The notes under the pieces: generated by a model
The model's database searches: none
Told to the model about the DNA's origin: nothing
The model's input: the letters and a program-made list of their open reading frames with translations, nothing else
Part shown: one piece after another, positions 10,754 to 19,473 of the stretch
Layout: the number at the start of each line of letters is the position of its first letter
Position numbering within the stretch: the stretch's first letter is position 1
Translations under genes and position numbers: made by a program
Origin: Pseudomonas sp.
GTDB lineage: Bacteria > Pseudomonadota > Gammaproteobacteria > Pseudomonadales > Pseudomonadaceae
NCBI RefSeq assembly: GCF_030683065.1
Contig: NZ_JAUXMX010000008.1
Location: 1-55,628 of the forward strand
DNA: 55,628 nt
Reading direction: 5' to 3'

Positions 10754-10875
10754 TGGCAGGCTCCCAGGCTTGTTGTTCTGGTCACCATTGTTCGCCGTGC
10801 CGGCCGGCGGGCATACGCTGGTAATGGCCAATAGGGGATCGAAGTGGCCAAATTGCCTGACCGCAGTACTCATGT

Positions 10876-10940
10876 CGTAGGGTGCGCCGTGCGCACCAGG
10901 GTAGGCGCGCAAAGGGCTGGTGCGCACGGCGCACCCTACG
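10876..10940. repeat. Perfect 24-bp inverted repeat of the TAGGGTGCGC family
   Basis: Arms 10876-10899 and 10917-10940 are exact reverse complements, separated by 17 bases. Each arm contains the dyad GGTGCGCCGTGCGCACC. Related single copies occur at 23746, 23910, 24074 and 55250. It lies in the spacer between the divergent-looking 5' end of aphA and the 3' end of the AraC gene. It could fold into a very stable cruciform or transcript hairpin. REPIN-type architecture. Confidence 0.9.
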
Positions 10941-10953
10941 AGGGCATGGATGA

Positions 10954-11946
10954 TCAGGCGCGAAAACGACTCGGCGCCACCCCGCTCCAGCGCTGGAAGG
11001 CATGGCGGAAGCTGGCGCTTTCGCTGAAGCCGAGTTCCTCGGCGATGCGGCAGATCGACCAGTCCTCCTGGCCGAGCAGGGTCTTGGCGCGCTCGAAGCG
11101 CAGCTCGTCGAGCAGTTCCTGGTAGTGCGTGCCCAATTCCTGCAGGTGGCGGCGCAGGGTGCGCGGTGAGCAGTGCATCTGTTGCGCCAGTGCCCCCAGC
11201 CCTGGCGGCTCGGCCAGGTGATTGGCCAGCTCCGCGCGCACGCGCTGTAGCCAGGCCTGGCGGGTGGTGAACTCGGTATTCTGCTTGCGGCAGCGTGCCA
11301 GAACTTCCTGGCAGGTGACCGGGTCGGCCAGCGGTAGGCGGCGTTGCAGCCACTCGGCGGGGAAGGCAAAGGCATTGCGCTGGGCGCCGAATTGCAGCGC
11401 ACAGGCGAAACTGGCCGCGTAGTGTTCGGCGTAGGCCGGGCGCGCATAGCTGAACTGCGCCGCAGTCAGCGTCAACGACTGGCCAAGCAGTTCGCCGCCG
11501 ATCAGCCTGAGCGAGGCCAGGCACATTTCCACATTGAACTGTTCCAGCGCGGGCGCATGCCGGTACTCGCGGGCGCTGACCCACGCCAGTTCGCCTTCGA
11601 CGTTCAGGTCCAGTTTGAAGTAGGTGCCGAGCAGCGCCGGATACTGCAGTAGAAGGCGCCAGGCGTCACCAAAGGTGGCACTCGACAACGCGGCGTAACC
11701 GAGCAGGCCGTAGGACGACACATGCAGGCGTTGGCCCAGTACCAGGCCAAGGTCGGCGCGCAGGGCCAGGGCGTTGGCGCACACCTGCAGCTCCTGGGTA
11801 CGGGTGATGCGGCTGTCGGCGCTGGCCAGGTCGCCGGCCTGGATGCCACTGCCGGCGAGCAAGGGATCGAGCTGTTCGGGTTGCTCGGCGAACAGCTCGA
11901 GAATCAGCGAGACCACATGCAGGGTAGTCAGATTGGCGTGCAGCAT
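10954..11946 (-). CDS. AraC-family transcriptional regulator
   Basis: A 330-residue regulator with an N-terminal effector domain of the type preceding AraC HTHs in OruR/GadX-like proteins (about 1-215). The C-terminal AraC DNA-binding domain contains two helix-turn-helix units: LGALAQQMHCSPRTLRRHLQ (about 249-268) and ICRIAEELGFSESASFRHAF (about 297-316), ending FQRWSGVAPSRFR. It is upstream of, and on the same strand as, aphA and the polyamine-binding gene, separated by a 200-bp spacer carrying a 24-bp inverted repeat. It is therefore a candidate activator of the acetylpolyamine genes; the effector is not evident. Start ATG 11946 gives a complete effector domain. Confidence 0.9.
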   Translation of the reverse strand: MLHANLTTLHVVSLILELFAEQPEQLDPLLAGSGIQAGDLASADSRITRTQELQVCANALALRADLGLVLGQRLHVSSYGLLGYAALSSATFGDAWRLLLQYPALLGTYFKLDLNVEGELAWVSAREYRHAPALEQFNVEMCLASLRLIGGELLGQSLTLTAAQFSYARPAYAEHYAASFACALQFGAQRNAFAFPAEWLQRRLPLADPVTCQEVLARCRKQNTEFTTRQAWLQRVRAELANHLAEPPGLGALAQQMHCSPRTLRRHLQELGTHYQELLDELRFERAKTLLGQEDWSICRIAEELGFSESASFRHAFQRWSGVAPSRFRA

Positions 11947-12025
11947 CGACGGTATCCACGATTTTCAGGTCGTTGAAATAACGCAAGAAGCATGCCGCCG
12001 CTAGCGAGTGGCTGAGTCCCAGGGC

Positions 12026-12093
12026 AAGCCCGGATGCAATCCGGGGACTCAGCCGCAATCACGCTACCGGACCCCCGAATTACATCCGGGCTA
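12026..12093. repeat. REP-like inverted repeat, GTAGCCCGGATG family, degenerate
   Basis: Left arm AGCCCGGATGCAATCCGGGG at 12026 and right arm CGAATTACATCCGGGCTA ending at 12093. It is downstream of adhA (minus strand, ends 12108) and upstream of the AraC gene, so it may act as a processed or terminating hairpin for adhA. The arms are imperfect. Confidence 0.65.
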
Positions 12094-12107
12094 TCAGGGC
12101 CGGCCTC

Positions 12108-13130
12108 TTAGAACTGCATCACCACGCGCCCTTCGATCTTGCCCGCGCGCATCTGTTCGAACACCTGGTTGATATTGTCCAGTTTGTCGCTGTGGATGGT
12201 TGCCTTGACCAGGCCTTCGGCCGCGAAGTCCATCGCCTCCTGCAAGTCCGCACGGGTGCCGACGATAGAGCCGGTGATGCTGATGGCCTTGAGCACCACG
12301 TCGAAGATCGGCGTGGGGAAATCGCCTGGCGGCAGGCCGATCAATGCCACTGTACCGCCACGCCGAGCCATGCCGATGGCCTGGCCGAAGGCACTGCTGG
12401 ACGCCGCAGTTACCAGCACGCCATGGGCACCGCCGATGTCGCGCTGGATCACCTCGACCGGGTTCTCCTTCAACGCGTTGATTGTCAGGCTGGCACCAAG
12501 CTTGCGCGCCAACTCCAGTTTGGCGTCATCAACATCGATGGCCACCACATGCAGGCCCATGGCCTTGGCGTACTGCACCGCGACATGGCCCAGCCCGCCG
12601 ATACCGGAAATCGCCACCCATTGACCCGGTCGCGCCCCTGTTACCTTCAAGCCCTTGTAGACGGTGACGCCAGCACAGAGAATCGGTGCGATTTCCGCGA
12701 ACTCAACATTTTTCGGCAGTATGCCGACGAAGTTAGGGTCCGCCAACACGTATTCGGCGTAGCTGCCGTTCACCGAATAGCCGGTATTTTGCTGACTTTC
12801 GCAGAGGGTTTCCCAGCCCGTCAGGCAGTGCTCGCAGCAGCCGCAGGCGGTATACAGCCAGGGCACGCCGACCCGGTCGCCTTCTTTGACGCGTTTGACG
12901 CCGGCGCCCACTGCCGCAACATAGCCAACACCCTCGTGGCCGGGGATAAAGGGCAGGCTGGGTTTCACCGGCCAGTCGCCTTCGACCGCATGCAGGTCGG
13001 TATGGCATACGCCGCAGGCTTCGATCTTCACTAGAATCTGCCCGGGACCGGGCAGGGGCACCTTGACTTCCTCGATGCGCAGCGGCTGGCCAAAGGCATG
13101 GACGACGGCTGCTTTCATGGTTTGGTTCAT
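12108..13130 (-). CDS. adhA: Zinc-dependent alcohol dehydrogenase
   Basis: A 340-residue medium-chain dehydrogenase oxidising primary alcohols with NAD(P). Catalytic zinc ligands appear in [16 protein letters not shown] and PGHEGVGYV. The structural zinc site has four cysteines in [15 protein letters not shown]. The Rossmann dinucleotide motif is [13 protein letters not shown] (about 172-184), and Asp in [11 protein letters not shown] suggests NAD+ preference. ATG 13130 ([14 protein letters not shown]) is chosen because GAGG lies about 9 bases upstream; the frame opens 11 codons earlier. It is divergent from purE with a 276-bp intergenic region. Adjacent adhA, purE and purK matches the order I recall in P. 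aeruginosa. Confidence 0.94.
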   Translation of the reverse strand: MNQTMKAAVVHAFGQPLRIEEVKVPLPGPGQILVKIEACGVCHTDLHAVEGDWPVKPSLPFIPGHEGVGYVAAVGAGVKRVKEGDRVGVPWLYTACGCCEHCLTGWETLCESQQNTGYSVNGSYAEYVLADPNFVGILPKNVEFAEIAPILCAGVTVYKGLKVTGARPGQWVAISGIGGLGHVAVQYAKAMGLHVVAIDVDDAKLELARKLGASLTINALKENPVEVIQRDIGGAHGVLVTAASSSAFGQAIGMARRGGTVALIGLPPGDFPTPIFDVVLKAISITGSIVGTRADLQEAMDFAAEGLVKATIHSDKLDNINQVFEQMRAGKIEGRVVMQF

Positions 13131-13406
13131 GGTGCGATCCTCGTTTGATGTGCAAAGAGGCACCTACAGTGCGCCGATGAGGAGTGCAGGTGTTGTTCAA
13201 TGGCAATGTTTTGGCTTGCGGCGGCTAACTCTGGACAAACGGTTGCAGTGGCTGCTCGCCAAGCCTGGCTTTACGGTATACTTCGCGGCCTTTTTAGCAC
13301 GCAAGCCACGCCGGTCATCCCGCGTGGCTTGTTGGTTTTTGACGCGCCGCCACCGCGACGCACACTTTTGCTGCGCCGCGAGGCGCCCGATAGAAGAGGC
13401 ACTTTG

Positions 13407-13898
13407 ATGAGCGCACTGGTTGGCGTGATCATGGGCTCCAAGTCCGATTGGTCCACCCTTAGCCACACTGCCGAGATGCTGGACAAGCTAGGTATCCCCT
13501 ATGAGGTCAAGGTGGTCTCCGCCCACCGCACCCCGGACCTGCTGTTCCAGTACGCCGAGCAGGCTGACAGCCGTGGCATCCAGGTGATCATCGCCGGAGC
13601 CGGTGGCGCGGCGCACCTGCCAGGTATGTGTGCGGCCAAGACCCACCTGCCGGTACTCGGCGTGCCGGTGCAGTCGGCGATGCTCTCGGGCGTCGACTCG
13701 CTGCTGTCGATCGTGCAGATGCCGGCGGGTATTCCGGTTGCCACGCTGGCCATCGGCAAGGCTGGCGCGATTAACGCGGCCTTGTTGGCGGCGAGCATCC
13801 TCGGCCACCAGCACCCGCAGTTCCATGTGGCGCTCAAGCAGTTCCGTCAGGAACAGACCGATACCGTGCTGGAGAATCCGGACCCGCGCCAGGCCTGA
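13407..13898 (+). CDS. purE: N5-carboxyaminoimidazole ribonucleotide mutase
   Basis: De novo purine enzyme converting N5-CAIR to CAIR, cytoplasmic. The 163 residues match class I PurE. The active-site blocks [10 protein letters not shown] (6-15), VVSAHRTPD (about 39-47) and [12 protein letters not shown] are present, as is the conserved GVP core of the octamer interface. ATG 13407 follows an AGAGG at 13395-13399; the upstream in-frame extension lies in the leader. The 276-bp region to divergent adhA contains a TATACT hexamer near 13276, a possible -10 element. purK follows after 88 bp on the same strand, likely in one transcript. Confidence 0.97.
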   Translation: MSALVGVIMGSKSDWSTLSHTAEMLDKLGIPYEVKVVSAHRTPDLLFQYAEQADSRGIQVIIAGAGGAAHLPGMCAAKTHLPVLGVPVQSAMLSGVDSLLSIVQMPAGIPVATLAIGKAGAINAALLAASILGHQHPQFHVALKQFRQEQTDTVLENPDPRQA

Positions 13899-13929
13899 TG
13901 GCTGAGCGTAATCGTTGGCCAGCTAAACG

Positions 13930-13953
13930 CTTCGCGGGCACGCCCGCTCCCAC
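13930..13953. repeat. Single REP-type palindrome between purE and purK
   Basis: The core is GCGGGC-AC-GCCCGC (13934-13947) inside CTTCGCGGGCACGCCCGCTC. Related cores occur at 38453, 47342, 48837 and 55007. In a transcript it forms a hairpin that could separate purE and purK mRNA halves. Confidence 0.75.
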
Positions 13954-13986
13954 AGGGGAGCGTGCGGCATTGAAAGAGGTAGACGC

Positions 13987-15072
13987 ATGAAAATCGGTGT
14001 AATCGGTGGCGGCCAACTGGGTCGCATGCTGGCCTTGGCGGGCACCCCGCTGGGAATGAACTTCGCCTTTCTCGATCCCGCTCCGGATGCCTGCGCCCAG
14101 GCGCTCGGCGAGCACATCCGCGCCGACTATGGCGATCAGGATCACCTGCGCCAACTGGCCGATGAAGTCGATCTGGTGACCTTCGAGTTCGAGAGCGTAC
14201 CGGCCGAGACCGTGGCCTTCCTCTCCCAGTTCGTACCGGTTTACCCGTGCGCCGAGGCCTTGCGTATCGCCCGCGACCGCTGGTTCGAGAAGTCGATGTT
14301 CAAGGAGCTGGAGATCCCCACGCCCGAGTTCGCCGATATTCACTCGCAGGCCGATCTGGATGCCGCGGCTGCCGCCATCGGCTTGCCAGCGGTACTCAAG
14401 ACCCGCACCCTGGGCTACGACGGCAAGGGCCAGAAGGTTCTGCGCCAGGCGCACGACGTGAGCGGCGCCTTTGCTGAGCTGGGCAGCGTGCCCTGCATCC
14501 TCGAAGGTTTCGTGCCGTTTACCGGCGAAGTGTCGCTGGTCGCGGTACGTGGTCGCGATGGCGAGACGCGCTTTTACCCGCTGGTGCACAACCGCCACGA
14601 CAGCGGCGTGCTGGCCCTGTCCATCGCCAGCAGCAACCACCCGCTGCAGGCGCTGGCTGAAGATTACGTCAGCCGCGTGCTGAGCAAACTCGATTACGTT
14701 GGCGTGCTGGCCTTCGAGTTCTTCGAGGTCGATGGCGGCCTGAAAGCCAACGAAATCGCCCCGCGGGTGCACAACTCCGGGCACTGGACCATCGAAGGCG
14801 CCGAGTGCAGCCAGTTCGAGAATCACCTGCGCGCCGTCGCCGGTTTGCCACTGGGCTCGACTGCCACGGTCGGTGAGAGCGCCATGCTCAACTTCATCGG
14901 CACAGTGCCGCCAGTGGCCGAGGTTATCGCCATCGACGATTGCCACCTGCACCACTACGGCAAGGCTTTTAAGGTCGGCCGCAAGGTCGGCCACGCCACC
15001 CTGCGCTGTGCGGATCGCGCCACCCTGGACCAGCAGATCGCCGCCGTTGAGGCGCTGATCAGCAAGGCCTGA
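13987..15072 (+). CDS. purK: 5-(carboxyamino)imidazole ribonucleotide synthase
   Basis: ATP-grasp enzyme that carboxylates AIR to N5-CAIR, feeding PurE. The protein has 361 residues. The N-terminal GVIGGGQLGRML (4-15) is the family signature. The ATP-grasp core includes PAVLKTRTLGYDGKGQ (about 136-151) and CILEGFVPFTGEVS, with catalytic acidic residues in FEFFEVDGGLKANEIAPRVHNSGHW. The short spacer to purE and shared pathway support a purEK operon. A hairpin terminator candidate follows 5 bases after the stop. Confidence 0.97.
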   Translation: MKIGVIGGGQLGRMLALAGTPLGMNFAFLDPAPDACAQALGEHIRADYGDQDHLRQLADEVDLVTFEFESVPAETVAFLSQFVPVYPCAEALRIARDRWFEKSMFKELEIPTPEFADIHSQADLDAAAAAIGLPAVLKTRTLGYDGKGQKVLRQAHDVSGAFAELGSVPCILEGFVPFTGEVSLVAVRGRDGETRFYPLVHNRHDSGVLALSIASSNHPLQALAEDYVSRVLSKLDYVGVLAFEFFEVDGGLKANEIAPRVHNSGHWTIEGAECSQFENHLRAVAGLPLGSTATVGESAMLNFIGTVPPVAEVIAIDDCHLHHYGKAFKVGRKVGHATLRCADRATLDQQIAAVEALISKA

Positions 15073-15077
15073 AGTTG

Positions 15078-15112
15078 TCTGGCGCCGGCCCTGCCTGGCG
15101 CCAGAGACTTTT
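15078..15112 (+). terminator. Probable Rho-independent terminator after purK
   Basis: The perfect 9-bp stem TCTGGCGCC (15078-15086) and GGCGCCAGA (15097-15105) has a 10-nt loop and is followed by GACTTTTG. The T-run is short, so termination may be partial. Confidence 0.65.
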
Positions 15113-15199
15113 GATGGAACCTCCGCAGCTCCGCTCTATCTGATAGCGCAATGCCACGGTTTTCTGCCCTGGCTTACTTACCTATTCGGAGAACACACC

Positions 15200-15445
15200 G
15201 TGGGCATTATCGGCACCATTTTCATCGGCCTGATCGTTGGCTTGATTGCACGCTTCCTCAAGCCCGGCGATGACGGCATGGGCTGGATCATGACTATCCT
15301 GCTCGGCATCGGTGGCGCCATCGCCGCAACCTATGGCGGCCAGGCGTTGGGCATCTACCAGGCGGGCCAGGGTGCCGGCTTCATCGGCGCGGTGATCGGT
15401 GCGGTGGTTCTGCTGATACTCTACGGTGCTATCAAGAAGGGTTAA
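15200..15445 (+). CDS. GlsB/YeaQ/YmgE-family small membrane protein
   Basis: An 81-residue, very hydrophobic protein with three membrane segments (about 3-18, 28-44 and 56-78) separated by glycine-rich turns. It carries the family pattern GLIVGLIARFLKPGDDGMGW and ends ILYGAIKKG. This is the transglycosylase-associated (GlsB) family, linked to envelope or acid stress. The start is GTG 15200, supported by GGAG 8 bases upstream. The exact molecular function of the family is unknown. A DUF3299 gene follows after 36 bp and may be co-transcribed. Confidence 0.88.
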   Translation: MGIIGTIFIGLIVGLIARFLKPGDDGMGWIMTILLGIGGAIAATYGGQALGIYQAGQGAGFIGAVIGAVVLLILYGAIKKG

Positions 15446-15481
15446 CAACCCCTCGTTTCCTCGTCACTTGTGAGCCTGCCC

Positions 15482-16015
15482 ATGCGTTACCTGTTGTTGT
15501 CCCTGCTGCTGCTGAGCAGCCTGGCCCGCGCCGAGCTGGCGGAAACCGACTGGCTTGAGCTGATGCCGGAAGAAGACCGCCTGGCCCTCGAAGCCATGCC
15601 GGAAATCAGCCATGACGGTCCCGAGCAGGACGGCACCTTCTACAATCCCGACGGCCTCCGGCAGCAGGAAAAAAACCTGCCGGCGGTAATGTACTCGGCC
15701 AAGACTGTCGCCGCTCTCGATGGTAAAGCCATTCGCCTGGGCGGCTATCCCGTGCCCCTGGAAACCGACGCCAAGGGCCGCAGCACGCTGTTCTTCCTGG
15801 TTCCCTATCCCGGCGCCTGCATCCATGTGCCACCGCCGCCGCCCAACCAGCTTGTACTCGTTCGTTACCCGCAAGGCATCGAGCTCGATGACATCTACGC
15901 CCCGCTGTGGGTCAGCGGTACCTTGCAGGTGGAGCAGGTCAACAACGAACTGGCGGATGCGGCCTATGCGCTGGAGGCGGGGGTGGTGAGGATGGTGGAG
16001 GAAGGCGATCTGTAA
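15482..16015 (+). CDS. DUF3299 family periplasmic protein
   Basis: A 177-residue exported protein. MRYLLLSLLLLSSLARA is a signal peptide with cleavage after ARA. The mature domain carries the DUF3299 hallmark GACIHVPPPPPNQLVLVR, preceded by GYPVPLETDAKGRSTLFFLVPY. Members are periplasmic and often lie near transport or metal-related genes, but no activity is established to my knowledge. I chose ATG 15482 because the signal peptide begins there; an in-frame GTG at 15470 is an alternative. It follows the GlsB-like gene closely. Confidence 0.82.
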   Translation: MRYLLLSLLLLSSLARAELAETDWLELMPEEDRLALEAMPEISHDGPEQDGTFYNPDGLRQQEKNLPAVMYSAKTVAALDGKAIRLGGYPVPLETDAKGRSTLFFLVPYPGACIHVPPPPPNQLVLVRYPQGIELDDIYAPLWVSGTLQVEQVNNELADAAYALEAGVVRMVEEGDL

Positions 16016-16364
16016 GGCCCGACTTCAGCAATCAGGCGGCTTATAAACAAAACAACGCTTTGTTTTATATGAAGAAATTAAATCTGAACAGAAACCCTGT
16101 AGGAGCCAGCTTGCTGGCGATCTTTGCAGATCAAAAGCATCGTCGGAGCGCCGAACCGCAGCAAGGACTAGGCGTCCCCCGGGCTCCTACACAGTTTGCT
16201 GCGCGGCAGCGCTTCGTCGAAGACGACGGGTGAACGCCTGCAGGTGCCGCCGTATCAGCAAGCGCGATTGCCCCAGTTCGCTGCGCGACAACCTTGAAAT
16301 AGCGCTCGATCGCGACCCCGGGCCTGCACCATGGTCCCCTTTCGCGCTGCGCCTAAACGGTGAT
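16016..16364. other. Intergenic region with AT-rich dyad and REP
   Basis: Between the DUF3299 gene and the convergent GGDEF/EAL gene. A patch at about 16041-16070 is AT-rich, with an imperfect dyad (ATAAACAAA against TTTGTTTTAT) that could serve as a terminator. A REP follows at 16097-16121, and a partial opposite copy (GGCTCCTACA) lies at 16182-16191. No gene is seen. Confidence 0.55.
16097..16121. repeat. REP element (GTAGGAGCCAGC family)
   Basis: The core dyad GCCAGC-TT-GCTGGC (16105-16118) is preceded by TGTAGGA. The same REP occurs in opposite orientation at about 40571 and 41241, and as perfect doublets at 47205-47278 and in the right-end element (55403-55594). Confidence 0.85.
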
Positions 16365-19238
16365 TCAGGACAGCCTTGCCTGGTCGCGTAACAAGCTGGC
16401 AAGTTGCTCCGCCGGTACCGGTCTGCTGATCAGATAGCCCTGAATCTCGTCACAGTGGTGGGCCTTGAGGAAATCCATCTGCGCCTGGGTTTCCACGCCC
16501 TCGGCGACCACCTTCAACTCCATGCTGTGGGCCATGACGATGATCGCGCGGGTAATCGCAGCATCCTCGCCGCCGAGCTCCAGGTCGCGGATGAAGGTCT
16601 GGTCGATCTTCACGTAGTCCACCGGGAAACGCTTCAGGTAGCTGAGTGAGGAGTAGCCGGTGCCGAAGTCGTCGATCGCCAGTTTCACCCCCAGGTCGCG
16701 CAGCTGCTGGAAGGTGGCGATCACGCTTTCGACGTTGTCGAGCAACTGGCTCTCGGTCAATTCGAGCTCGAGGAACTGCGGCGCCAGGCCGGTTTCGTCG
16801 AGTACCTGGCGCACCAGGTTGGTCAGCGTACCCTGGCGCACCTGATGCACCGACAGGTTTACCGACACGCGGATCTGCGCCAGGCCTTGCAGTTGCCAGT
16901 CCCGCGCCTGTTGGCAGGCGCGGCGCAGGACGAATTCGCCGATCGGTACGATCAGTCCGGTTTCCTCGGCCAGGCCGATGAAATCCCCCGGTGGCACCAG
17001 GCCCCGCTCCGGATGGCGCCAGCGTACCAGCGCCTCGGCAGCGTTGAGGCTGTCGTCGGCCAGGCACAGCTTGGGTTGGTAGAACACCTCCAGCTGATGC
17101 TCGTCGATCGCCTTGCGCAGCTGGGTTTCCAGTTGCAGGCGCTCCAGGGTGCAGGCCTGCAGGTTGTCGGTGTAGAACTGGAAGGTGTTCCCGCCCAGGT
17201 GCTTGGCATGCTGCATGGCCATATCGGCCTGGCTGACCAGGGTCGAGATCTCCCGCGCGTTGTCCGGCAGCAGGCTGATGCCCAGGGAGGCGCTGACCAC
17301 CAGCTCCTGGCCGCCGACGGTCATCGGCAGGCGCAGCTTGGCCAGCAGGCGGCTGGCCAGGCGCGCCAGAGTCGAGAGGCTGCCGTAGGAGTCGAGTAAC
17401 ACGGCGAACTCGTCGCCGGACAGCCGCGCAATGGTGTCGGCCTCGGGAACCGCCTGACTGAGGCGGCGGCTCATCTGGCGCAGTAATTGGTCAGCCACTT
17501 CATGGCCGAGGCTGTCGTTGAGCCACTTGAACCGGTCCAGATCGACGTGCAGCAAGGCCAGGCTGCGCCCGCTCTGGCGCGAACGCTGGCTGGCCTCATG
17601 CAGGCGCTCGCGGAACAGGCTGCGGTTGGCCAGCCCGGTCAGGTCATCATAGTGCGACAGGTAGCGCAGGCGCTCCTCAGCCTCGCGCCGCGACGACAGG
17701 TCGGCGAAGAAACCGACGATATGGCTCACCAACCCGCGCGCATCGCGCACCACGTTGAGCTGGAGCAGTTGTGGGTAGAGTTCGCCGTTCTTGCGCGTCT
17801 CGATCAATTCGCCCTGCCAGTGGTCGCCGCGCTCCAGCTCAAGGCGGATCAGTTGGTACTGATGTTGGGTGTCGCGGCTGCTGATCAGGCTGGCGACACT
17901 CTTGCCGAGCACCTCTTCCTGGAGATAGCCGGTGACCTGGCTGAATGCCTGATTGGCCGCCAGCATGCGGTAATCCGGGTCAAGAATGACAATGCCTTCG
18001 CTGGCCGCTTCGAACACCGTGGCGGCCAGGCGTTGCTGTTCTTCCTGCTGTTTGCGCGCGGTGATAGTGCGCCGCGTGCCAAGCATGCGCAGCACCCGGC
18101 CCTGGGCGTCGCGCTCCACGGCACGGCCGCGGTCCTCGACCCAGACCCAGTGGCCATCGGCGTGTTTGACCCGGTATTCGATCTGATAATCGTCGCTGCG
18201 CCCCTTCATATGCTCGACCAGGGCGCGGCGTAGCAACGGCACGTCGTCCGGGTGTAGGCGTGGCTTGAGGTCCCGCAACATGGCCTGCACCGCCTCGGGT
18301 TCGAGGCCGAAGATTTCCTTGAGCTGCGAGTGGTGCACTTCATCGCTTTGCAGGTTCCAGTCCCACAGGCCCAGCTCGCTGGCTTCGAGGGCGAGAGCCA
18401 AGCGCGCCTCGCTCTTGCTCAGGGCGCGAGTGGCATCGTCCAGTTCCAGGGTGCGCTCGGCCACGCGCATTTCCAGCTGGTCGTGGGCGGTGCGCAGCTC
18501 GCCTTCGGCCCAGCGGCGCTGTTCGACTTCGCGGGCCAGTTCGCCATTCAGCGTTTCGGCCTGCTGCCGGGCGTGTTCCAGGCGGTCGATCAGCGCCTGA
18601 TTTTGAAAACGTTGCAACAGGCTGCGCTGCACCAGGCGGTTGACCTGCCAGGCCACCACCAGCAGGGTTGCCAGCAGAATGCTGCCAAGAACTCCCCAGC
18701 CCCGCTGCAGGCTGTGTTCGCTGAGCAGCAGATACGCCACCGACGGCAGCAGGCAGGGCAGGGCGAAGGTCAAGAATGCCGATAGGCTGACGGCATAGGC
18801 CATGCTGGCGGAAAGGATCGCCGCGGCGATCAGCCCGTAGACCAGGGCCTGCTGGTAGAACACATCGGCCGGTACCAGGCCGATAGCGGCGAAGGCCAGG
18901 GTCAGACCGGAGGCGCCAGCGCCAGACAGGAAGTTGCGCCGCCAATGCACCTGGGCCTGGCTACTCGGCGGCGCAGCATTGAAGGCGCGGACCTGGAGCA
19001 GGCGCAAAACAGCCAGCAGCACCAGGCAGACCAACCAGCCGGACAGCAGCACGCGGTTCTGTGGTGTCCAGAGCAAATAGGCACAGGCCACACCATTGAG
19101 CAGCATGAATAGGGTCGGCACCCACGAGCCCTGATACAGCAGGCGGGTGCGTTCAATGGCGATATCCGTGGCGAATTGCTGACGAATCTCGCGTGCAGTG
19201 TCCAGCGGCAGTTCGGCTGCGCTAGCAGTCTGGGTCAT
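16365..19238 (-). CDS. Membrane-bound GGDEF/EAL c-di-GMP protein with two PAS domains
   Basis: A 957-residue inner-membrane signalling protein. Hydrophobic segments occupy about 33-225, then a coiled coil (about 225-280). PAS 1 (about 285-400) starts [18 protein letters not shown] and PAS 2 (about 405-525) contains [21 protein letters not shown]. The GGDEF domain (about 540-690) has the active-site variant [11 protein letters not shown], so the first Gly is Ser; such SGDEF sites can still be active. The EAL domain (about 705-945) keeps [12 protein letters not shown] and [24 protein letters not shown], consistent with an active phosphodiesterase. It is transcribed alone and divergent from uvrD. 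Net activity cannot be told by eye. Confidence 0.92.
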   Translation of the reverse strand: MTQTASAAELPLDTAREIRQQFATDIAIERTRLLYQGSWVPTLFMLLNGVACAYLLWTPQNRVLLSGWLVCLVLLAVLRLLQVRAFNAAPPSSQAQVHWRRNFLSGAGASGLTLAFAAIGLVPADVFYQQALVYGLIAAAILSASMAYAVSLSAFLTFALPCLLPSVAYLLLSEHSLQRGWGVLGSILLATLLVVAWQVNRLVQRSLLQRFQNQALIDRLEHARQQAETLNGELAREVEQRRWAEGELRTAHDQLEMRVAERTLELDDATRALSKSEARLALALEASELGLWDWNLQSDEVHHSQLKEIFGLEPEAVQAMLRDLKPRLHPDDVPLLRRALVEHMKGRSDDYQIEYRVKHADGHWVWVEDRGRAVERDAQGRVLRMLGTRRTITARKQQEEQQRLAATVFEAASEGIVILDPDYRMLAANQAFSQVTGYLQEEVLGKSVASLISSRDTQHQYQLIRLELERGDHWQGELIETRKNGELYPQLLQLNVVRDARGLVSHIVGFFADLSSRREAEERLRYLSHYDDLTGLANRSLFRERLHEASQRSRQSGRSLALLHVDLDRFKWLNDSLGHEVADQLLRQMSRRLSQAVPEADTIARLSGDEFAVLLDSYGSLSTLARLASRLLAKLRLPMTVGGQELVVSASLGISLLPDNAREISTLVSQADMAMQHAKHLGGNTFQFYTDNLQACTLERLQLETQLRKAIDEHQLEVFYQPKLCLADDSLNAAEALVRWRHPERGLVPPGDFIGLAEETGLIVPIGEFVLRRACQQARDWQLQGLAQIRVSVNLSVHQVRQGTLTNLVRQVLDETGLAPQFLELELTESQLLDNVESVIATFQQLRDLGVKLAIDDFGTGYSSLSYLKRFPVDYVKIDQTFIRDLELGGEDAAITRAIIVMAHSMELKVVAEGVETQAQMDFLKAHHCDEIQGYLISRPVPAEQLASLLRDQARLS

Positions 19239-19473
19239 AGGCTATTTTCTTGTAAGTTAGGATGCCTAGGTCGGCGGAGCATACCCGAGCTAGACGCTTC
19301 GCCCAACAATCATCTGTGTAAATTTTGCCACCCGACAGGCAACTCTGTATGGGCAGGTTTGACCTGTAACCACCGCCTGGCAAGGTGACTTACCGGTCGT
19401 CCGCTGGCCGCGCTGCGGCGATGCGCCGCGCACCCGGTTTGCCCTCGCTGCCGCCGCCCCCTAGAATGCCGCG

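Noticed and set aside
19320..19473. LexA box upstream of uvrD (CTGTATGGGCAGGTTT)
   Set aside because: The left half fits CTGTAT but the right half lacks ACAG, so it is not a credible SOS box.
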